Below, piece after piece: positions 1-5,046 of a stretch of 5,046 bases of DNA (position 1 is the stretch's first letter; each line of letters starts with the position of its first letter). Below the pieces are notes generated by a model. It was not told the origin of the DNA. It ran no database searches and saw only the letters and a list, made by a program, of their open reading frames with translations. This DNA comes from JBLFWJ01 sp047611425 (lineage in GTDB: Bacteria > Bacteroidota > Bacteroidia > UBA10329): positions 1 through 5,046 of the forward strand of contig JBLFWJ010000212.1 in the NCBI GenBank assembly GCA_047611425.1, read 5' to 3'. The position numbers and the translations under genes were made by a program.

Positions 1-1
1 A

Positions 2-2302
2 AATGCGACTACAGGATCCATGAAAATTTACAAGAATGGTACCCTTTGGCATTCAGGAACTGGCCATGATCGGATTGTTGGCGAAGTAGATCGATTGTTT
101 ATTGGGCGATCTGGCAGCGGAAATGCAAACTGGCACGGATTGATGGATGAATTTAGAATATGGGATGTGGAATTAGACGCACAGACGATTGCTGATTATA
201 TGCACTCGTCCGTTGATGCGTCACACCCAAACTATGCTGACCTGATTGTCAATTACAATTTTGATACAGGCTATTCTGTAGCCGATCAAACCTCAAATGG
301 CCTAAATGCTCTTCTCTTCGGATCTCCAGAGATTGCAACTTATAATTCAACCGACATAACGTTCAACTCTACATCAGGAGACTTTCGTCCCAATACTGTA
401 TTTATTCAGGGTACTTATGAATCTCATTTAGATAGTGTTGTGGTAACTGAATCCGTTACTGTACCGCCAACCACTTGGGTTGAATTTGCTGTGGATGGAA
501 ACTCTGTTTACTCCATTAGCAGTGGCACAGGTTGGACTGGATACGCACTTGAATATGATGCAGATGGCTTGGTGATAGATACAATATGGGCAGAGGTTTC
601 TTCCATAATTGAAAATGATACACTGAACTATTTCTCTGAAGCATTTGAGGTGATAGACCGATATGAAATTGGCCGTTACATCACACCTTACGGAAATGGA
701 TTAAGCCTTGGACCAAATGGATTTAGATGGATTTTTGACGTTACGGATTATGCCCACCTGCTCCATGATTCAGTTGATATTTCTGCAGGAAACCAGCAAG
801 AGTTGATTGATCTTCAATTCGTTATGATTGAAGGTAGTCCAATGGCGCCTGTTGAAGAATTGACCCGGCCTTGGGGACAATCCGGCTCAAAAAGCTACTT
901 CAACCTAGACACGGACGTATCTCTTCCTCCAGTTGATGTTGCTTTGGATCCAGATGCAGAGCATTTCAAAATAAAGACACGATTCACAGGTCACGGTCAC
1001 AACAGTAATACTGGAAACTTCCCGCATTGCTGCGAGTGGAAAGACAACACCCACTACTTCCATGTTGATGGAAACCAAACGGACGAGTGGCACATCTGGC
1101 AAACACATGAATGTGCTCAGAACCCTGTTTATCCTCAAGGAGGTACTTGGCCAGGATCCCGTGAAGGATGGTGCCCAGGAGATGTTGTGAAGGATTTTGA
1201 ATTCATGTTGACTGATGATATTTCTGGTTCTTCAGCTGAATTAGATTACTCGATTACACCTGTTCCAAGCAACAACTTAGGCATGGGAAGTGGTAATTAT
1301 GTAGTTGGAATGCACTTCATGCAGTATGGTGCAGCTTCGCACAATTTGGATGCTGAGATTTACGATGTAATCAATCCCAATAACTGGGAATACTATCGAA
1401 GAACAAACCCGATGTGCGATGATGCCAAGTTGGTAATCCGTAATTCGGGTGCAACTCCACTTACTTCGGCTACAATCACCTACGGTGTAATCGGTGGGCC
1501 ACAATTGACGGTTGATTGGACCGGTAATCTGGCGTTTATGGAAAAGGAAACAGTTGATCTTCCTATTGCTCTTCCAAACCTAGAATTCTGGTGGGGAGAT
1601 GGTAGCAACCGTTTCCAAGCCACCATCAGCGACCCGAATGGATCAACAGACGAGTATGCCGATAATGATGTCTATACAACCCATTACAACGCTCCACCAG
1701 ATTATCCATCAGGCATCGTAATCCGTTACAGCACCAACAATTTCAACCAAGAAAATCAATATGAATTATTGGATGTGAACGGTAATGTGATCCAAGCGCG
1801 TTATGGAAACCAAACAACCGCCAACACAGATTACCGTGATACAGTTGAACTTGAACCTGGTTGCTATGTGTTCAAAGTTTTGGACACGGAAAATGACGGC
1901 CTGTCCTATTGGGCCTATCCTGCACAGGGAAGTGGGTCAGTAAGATTGAGAGAGAATGGCGGAAGCACATTAATTAATTTTGAACCTGAATTCGGTCGCG
2001 AGATTACCCACGCATTTACGGTTGGAGGATCAGCCTCGATCAATGATCTTTCTTTAGAATCGATGTTCAACGTTTATCCTAATCCAAATTCTGGATTGTT
2101 TGATTTGGAATTGAGCGGTGTAGAAGGAACAAGTATAATTGAGATCTTAAATAGCATTGGCTCGGTTGTGATGCGTTATCAAACCGATGCACGCGACCTT
2201 CACAAACGAAGAATCGATCTGACCAACGAAGGCGCAGGAATCTATTTCGTTCGATACACCAACGGCACGCAGCAAAACCTAAAGAAAGTCGTGGTTAGGT
2301 AA
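2..2302 (+). CDS. PNGase F-like multidomain secreted protein with T9SS sorting domain (5' partial)
   Basis: Residues are numbered from the Met at position 20. The frame is open to the left edge (N-A-T-T-G-S before that Met) and the Met lies inside a LamG-like fold, so the real start and signal peptide are upstream. Domains seen: the end of a LamG/concanavalin-like domain (about 1-62, with L-M-D-E-F-R-I-W); a linker like the opening strand of another LamG unit (75-115); a PNGase F N-like domain (about 122-282, with Y-E-I-G-R-Y-I-T-P-Y and D-V-T-D-Y); a PNGase F C-like domain (about 305-458, with H-C-C-E-W and R-E-G-W-C-P-G); a CARDB-like Ig domain (466-556); a beta-sandwich module (565-670); and a T9SS type A sorting domain (676-760, F-N-V-Y-P-N-P). 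Classical PNGase F cleaves N-glycans from asparagine. By recalled alignment, E339 and R381 match its E206 and R248, but the W-D-R motif carrying catalytic D60 is not visible and E118 falls on a non-acidic stretch (257-260). I infer export across the outer membrane by T9SS. Glycosidase activity is uncertain; a glycan- or glycoprotein-binding role is the alternative. Confidence 0.88.
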   Translation, partial: NATTGSMKIYKNGTLWHSGTGHDRIVGEVDRLFIGRSGSGNANWHGLMDEFRIWDVELDAQTIADYMHSSVDASHPNYADLIVNYNFDTGYSVADQTSNGLNALLFGSPEIATYNSTDITFNSTSGDFRPNTVFIQGTYESHLDSVVVTESVTVPPTTWVEFAVDGNSVYSISSGTGWTGYALEYDADGLVIDTIWAEVSSIIENDTLNYFSEAFEVIDRYEIGRYITPYGNGLSLGPNGFRWIFDVTDYAHLLHDSVDISAGNQQELIDLQFVMIEGSPMAPVEELTRPWGQSGSKSYFNLDTDVSLPPVDVALDPDAEHFKIKTRFTGHGHNSNTGNFPHCCEWKDNTHYFHVDGNQTDEWHIWQTHECAQNPVYPQGGTWPGSREGWCPGDVVKDFEFMLTDDISGSSAELDYSITPVPSNNLGMGSGNYVVGMHFMQYGAASHNLDAEIYDVINPNNWEYYRRTNPMCDDAKLVIRNSGATPLTSATITYGVIGGPQLTVDWTGNLAFMEKETVDLPIALPNLEFWWGDGSNRFQATISDPNGSTDEYADNDVYTTHYNAPPDYPSGIVIRYSTNNFNQENQYELLDVNGNVIQARYGNQTTANTDYRDTVELEPGCYVFKVLDTENDGLSYWAYPAQGSGSVRLRENGGSTLINFEPEFGREITHAFTVGGSASINDLSLESMFNVYPNPNSGLFDLELSGVEGTSIIEILNSIGSVVMRYQTDARDLHKRRIDLTNEGAGIYFVRYTNGTQQNLKKVVVR

Positions 2303-2322
2303 ATTAATGTACTCCCACATTC

Positions 2323-2357
2323 AAATCCCGATTAGCTAAAAGCTGATTAGGATTTTT
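2323..2357 (+). terminator. Rho-independent terminator after the PNGase F-like gene
   Basis: The arms at 2323-2337 and 2341-2355 form a 15-bp stem with one C-A mismatch and two G-U pairs, closed by an AAA loop. The AGCT next to the loop and the AAATCC/GGATTT base pair perfectly, and the right arm runs into a T tract (2353-2357). It starts about 20 bases after the stop codon. Its position and shape suit an intrinsic terminator that separates this gene from the protease gene, although the stem is only moderately GC-rich. Confidence 0.65.
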
Positions 2358-2368
2358 CATTATTGAGA

Positions 2369-2413
2369 TTTGTCATCGACTAGCCAAATTCACGCTACAG
2401 CTTTGTAACTTCG
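2369..2413 (+). promoter_or_regulatory. Candidate Bacteroidota-type promoter for the protease gene
   Basis: The known Bacteroidota consensus is TTTG or TTG near -33 and TAnnTTTG near -7. Two overlapping near matches to the -7 box occur, CAGCTTTG (2398-2405) and TAACTTCG (2406-2413), each with one mismatch. A TTTG lies at 2369-2372, but its spacing to either box (25 or 33 bases) is longer than the usual 19-21. The location between a terminator and the start codon is right. The sequence match is weak, and the 5' leader would be only about 15-25 bases. Confidence 0.3.
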
Positions 2414-2433
2414 CACTACACAAACCAAACTTC

Positions 2434-4773
2434 ATGAAAAGCACTTTTACTACCCTTGGCGCTTTTGCGCTCTTTCTACTTCTAGTCAACCCTGTTTTCG
2501 GACAGGTAAGCCAAGGAGGCGAACCATCAACTTGGGGCACCGAGTTGGCAGCAATCAACTTTGTTCGAACCGCTGAATTGGACATGCCAACGATTCAGGC
2601 TGAAGATGCCGAGAACGACCAGTACAAAGAATTCGGATACCGCTTTGGAATTGAGCAATCAATTTCTCTAAATCCAGAATCAAATGGATTATGGTCTACC
2701 AATGGAAATAAAAATGTCTGGCAATTAGGAATCAATTGTCCAAATGCAATTTCCATCAGCGTTCGATTTAATGAATTCGACCTTCCAAAAGGTGCTAAGG
2801 TCTTCATCTACGATGCAGAGCAAACTCATTTTATCGGATCGTTCACTTCGGATAACAAGCAGGCCAACGGAATGCTCGCAACCAGCCTGGTCTACGGTAA
2901 GAACATCGTTGTTCAATTAGAAATCTCAAATAAATATAGCACGGACGACTTCAATTTAAACATTGATCAAGTCGTTCATTCTTACCGCAGTTTACACTCA
3001 AAGTTTGAAGAACTGAAGGAACTTCAACGCGGCCCATTCGGAAACAGTGGGGCATGCAACATTAACATCAACTGCCCAGAGGGCGATGATTGGCAAGTTG
3101 AGAAACAATCGGTTGCATTGATAGTTTCAGGAGGATTTGCCGCTTGTACAGGAGCTCTGGTTAACAATACTAATAATGATGGCCATCCTTATTTCTTGAC
3201 CGCAGACCACTGCCTCGGTGGTGGGGTTGGAAACTGGGTTTTTTACTTCAATCATGAAACGGCTGGTTGCAACGGCAACAATGGTCCTACAAATCAAAGT
3301 GTATCTGGTGCTACTACAGTTGCTTCAAATGGAGGGTCTGATTTTGGTTTATTAGAAATTAATAATGGAAATGACATTCCAGCAAGCTTCAATGCAGAAT
3401 GGGCTGGCTGGGATAACACAGATAGCCAAGCTGCGGTTACCGGAGCAACAGGAATTCATCACCCGTCAGGTGACTTGAAAAAAATATGCCACGAAACAGA
3501 TGCTCCATACCATGCTGACCAAGGTGGTGCAGCGGTTTGGTATATAGACCAGTGGGAAGAAGGTGTGACCGAACCTGGTTCATCTGGTAGTCCATTATTC
3601 AATCAAGATCACCGGATCATCGGACAACTTTATGGTGGCACAGCTGCTTGTAATGGGTCGGTAAACAACGGTGACCCAGATTGGTATGGCCGATTCGGTG
3701 TTTCTTGGGATGGCAATAGCGCGACCAGCCGATTGCGTGATTGGTTGGATCCTAGTAACACTGGTGCAACCACTTTAGATGGATTTCCTACTGGAGCGGT
3801 TGTTTATTCTGTAGATGCTCAATCTGCCGGAATCTCTGACCTACCTGAAATACTTTGTACGCCAGAGACGGTGACACCCAGTTTTACTTTGAAGAACAAT
3901 GGCACCACTACACTTACATCCTGTACCATAACTTACTCCTACAATGGAAGTGCCGATCAAACTATAAACTGGACTGGAAGTTTGGCTCAAGGAGCAACAG
4001 AAAATATTGAACTCCAAAGCTTTACTGCTGCGATGGGCACAAATACTGTTGACGTTGAAGTTTCTTCCCCAAACGGAATAGCCGATGAGAACAATGCTAA
4101 CAACTCTACCAGCAGCACTTTCACACTGTCTGTGGGTGAAGAAGTAATCAACCTTACAATCGTAACGGATGATTATGGACAGGAGACATACTGGGAATTG
4201 AAGGGACCGAATAACGCAGTGTTCGCATCCGGTGGAAACACCAATGTTGGACCAACGGGTGGAGGCCAAGGAGGTGCAAATAATGGTGATCCTGGTGCGT
4301 ACGATAATGGTGCTACCATTACAGAAACCATTCAATTAGTTGGAGATGGTTGCTACACATTCCTTATTGTTGATGCTTATGGAGACGGAATGTGCTGCGG
4401 TTACGGTGATGGAAGCTATACCCTAACAGATGCTAATGGTGTTACTGTAGCGGAAGGTGCAGAATACTCAGATAACGAGGAAAAAGAGTTTGGAATGGTT
4501 GCCGGATTAACCGTTAATGATGATTTCAACTTAGGACAATTCAATCTGTTCCCAAATCCAAGTTCTGGAATTATCGAGCTTACGTTCACGCAAGAAGCTA
4601 GCGAGAATGGAATGGTATCCATCAGCGATGTTTCTGGAAGAATCGTAATGATGGAGAATGTGAAGCAAGGAACCAACCACAGAATGAACCTAGATTCATT
4701 TGAATCAGGAGTTTATTTGATCACCCTCTCCTCAGATAAATTTTCGACTTCACAGAGGTTGATTCTTAAGTGA
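2434..4773 (+). CDS. Secreted lysyl endopeptidase-like serine protease with T9SS sorting domain
   Basis: A complete 779-residue trypsin-fold serine protease resembling Achromobacter protease I (API), which cuts after Lys. The start is fixed by a Sec signal peptide (hydrophobic 8-19, likely cleavage near G23-Q24); no Shine-Dalgarno is present, as is usual in this phylum. A propeptide follows (about 24-200, similar in size to API's). The catalytic domain begins near 203 and ends around 441-454. The triad is H259 (T-A-D-H-C), D303 (G-S-D-F) and S384 (P-G-S-S-G-S-P). By recalled alignment all six API disulfide cysteines are kept (C208, C214, C238, C260, C279, C406), and D416 (D-W-Y-G-R) matches API D225, the Lys-specificity residue. 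API H210 is replaced by Y400. A CARDB-like Ig domain (470-565), a beta-sandwich module with D-A-Y-G-D-G-M-C-C (569-690) and a T9SS type A domain (700-779, F-N-L-F-P-N-P) follow. I infer a zymogen exported to the surface or medium, maturing by cleavage near K195 or R199. The gene is flanked by terminators and is probably monocistronic. Confidence 0.93.
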   Translation: MKSTFTTLGAFALFLLLVNPVFGQVSQGGEPSTWGTELAAINFVRTAELDMPTIQAEDAENDQYKEFGYRFGIEQSISLNPESNGLWSTNGNKNVWQLGINCPNAISISVRFNEFDLPKGAKVFIYDAEQTHFIGSFTSDNKQANGMLATSLVYGKNIVVQLEISNKYSTDDFNLNIDQVVHSYRSLHSKFEELKELQRGPFGNSGACNININCPEGDDWQVEKQSVALIVSGGFAACTGALVNNTNNDGHPYFLTADHCLGGGVGNWVFYFNHETAGCNGNNGPTNQSVSGATTVASNGGSDFGLLEINNGNDIPASFNAEWAGWDNTDSQAAVTGATGIHHPSGDLKKICHETDAPYHADQGGAAVWYIDQWEEGVTEPGSSGSPLFNQDHRIIGQLYGGTAACNGSVNNGDPDWYGRFGVSWDGNSATSRLRDWLDPSNTGATTLDGFPTGAVVYSVDAQSAGISDLPEILCTPETVTPSFTLKNNGTTTLTSCTITYSYNGSADQTINWTGSLAQGATENIELQSFTAAMGTNTVDVEVSSPNGIADENNANNSTSSTFTLSVGEEVINLTIVTDDYGQETYWELKGPNNAVFASGGNTNVGPTGGGQGGANNGDPGAYDNGATITETIQLVGDGCYTFLIVDAYGDGMCCGYGDGSYTLTDANGVTVAEGAEYSDNEEKEFGMVAGLTVNDDFNLGQFNLFPNPSSGIIELTFTQEASENGMVSISDVSGRIVMMENVKQGTNHRMNLDSFESGVYLITLSSDKFSTSQRLILK

Positions 4774-4791
4774 AATAATTGATTCCAATTG

Positions 4792-4827
4792 AAGGGCGTC
4801 CGACTAAGTTGGACGCCCTTATTTATT
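4792..4827 (+). terminator. Strong Rho-independent terminator after the protease gene
   Basis: A perfect 10-bp GC-rich stem pairs AAGGGCGTCC (4792-4801) with GGACGCCCTT (4811-4820). It can extend inward by G-T, A-T and C-G pairs to leave a TAA loop. The AT-rich tail ATTTATT follows directly. It begins 19 bases after the stop codon. The left flank has no comparable T run on the opposite strand, so it should act mainly on + strand transcription. Confidence 0.9.
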
Positions 4828-4857
4828 ATCTCAGATCTACGCTTTATTAATTGGCCC

Positions 4858-4865
4858 TATCATTG
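4858..4865 (+). promoter_or_regulatory. Possible -7 box for the lipoprotein gene
   Basis: TATCATTG differs from the Bacteroidota -7 consensus TAnnTTTG at one position and lies 29 bases before the lipoprotein ATG, downstream of a strong terminator, so a promoter is needed about here. No TTTG or TTG sits at the usual distance upstream, so the call rests on one imperfect box plus location. Confidence 0.25.
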
Positions 4866-4894
4866 TCTAACCGACTGTACCTAATAGAATAATC

Positions 4895-5046
4895 ATGAGA
4901 ACTCTTTTTTTAGTTATCCTTCCATTGGCACTGCTTTCGTGCAAAACCAACGCTCCTGCTCAGCAAACAAAAGCAACACCCTCAATTCCAGAAGTGGAGG
5001 TAAATCGAAGCCATCAACCGGACAAATCCCTCACCGATTTTAAAGT
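4895..5046 (+). CDS. Putative lipoprotein, N-terminal part only (3' partial)
   Basis: The frame is open from this ATG to the right edge (50 full codons). An in-frame TAA at 4868-4870 leaves this as the only ATG start, and no Shine-Dalgarno precedes it. The N-terminus is a lipoprotein signal peptide: M-R-T, then a hydrophobic run (4-14), then a lipobox L-L-S-C with the acylated Cys at residue 16 (4940-4942). The following residues (about 17-50) are polar and rich in Thr, Ala, Pro, Gln and Lys, as in the flexible tether of a lipoprotein. There is no acidic cluster right after K17, so the surface-export signal described for Bacteroidota lipoproteins (Cys followed by Lys and acidic residues) is not evident. 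I infer anchoring on the periplasmic side of a membrane. The functional domain lies outside the window and I do not recognise the family. The strong terminator upstream suggests it is not co-transcribed with the protease. Confidence 0.8.
   Translation, partial: MRTLFLVILPLALLSCKTNAPAQQTKATPSIPEVEVNRSHQPDKSLTDFK

Noticed and set aside
20..22. ATG as the true start of the first gene
   Set aside because: The frame is open upstream to the window edge, the Met falls in the middle of a LamG-like domain, and no signal peptide follows, although the protein has a T9SS sorting domain and should have one.
905..1504. Two short - strand open frames inside the PNGase F-like region
   Set aside because: They are antisense to strongly conserved coding sequence, with no domain, signal peptide or promoter of their own.
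2373..2916. Short - strand open frames over the start of the protease gene
   Set aside because: They are opposite the signal peptide and propeptide coding region, with no recognisable protein features and no supporting regulatory sites.
3841..4335. 164-residue open frame on the - strand
   Set aside because: It lies wholly inside the protease gene opposite well-recognised domains. Its translation is rich in Cys, Ser and Ile without recognisable motifs, as expected of an antisense shadow.
4777..4790. Small inverted repeat AATTG/CAATT after the protease stop
   Set aside because: A 5-bp AT-rich stem is expected by chance, and the strong hairpin directly downstream explains termination.

Overview
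The window looks like chromosomal DNA from a Bacteroidota species, probably a free-living member of the Flavobacteriales or a related order. The evidence is moderate GC, two large secreted proteins that both end in a type IX secretion system (T9SS) type A sorting domain (core F-N-V-Y-P-N-P or F-N-L-F-P-N-P), no Shine-Dalgarno sequence before either visible start codon, and TAnnTTTG-like promoter boxes. The family assignments come from remembered motifs and reference sequences, not from a search.

Layout, all on the + strand: (1) positions 2-2302 hold the 3' part of a gene, open at the left edge, for a multidomain extracellular protein. Its order is LamG-like, PNGase F-like N and C domains, a CARDB-like Ig fold, a beta-sandwich module and a T9SS signal. 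(2) A hairpin terminator lies at 2323-2357, followed by a short promoter region. (3) Positions 2434-4773 hold a complete lysyl endopeptidase-like serine protease (Achromobacter protease I type) with signal peptide, propeptide and catalytic domain, then the same CARDB-like, beta-sandwich and T9SS modules. (4) A strong intrinsic terminator lies at 4792-4827. (5) Positions 4895-5046 hold the beginning of a small lipoprotein gene that leaves the window.

The two large genes appear to be separately transcribed. They encode exported proteins with homologous C-terminal halves but different catalytic-type heads: one related to an enzyme that removes N-glycans from glycoproteins, the other to a Lys-specific endopeptidase. 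A joint role in attacking extracellular glycoproteins is attractive but is only inference. The PNGase F-like region lacks the recognisable catalytic Asp motif of the classical enzyme, so it may be a binding protein or have altered chemistry.

I see no CRISPR array, mobile element, tRNA or rRNA, and no clear previously undescribed system. The most interesting points are the altered PNGase F-like active site and the C-terminal module shared by neighbouring genes.
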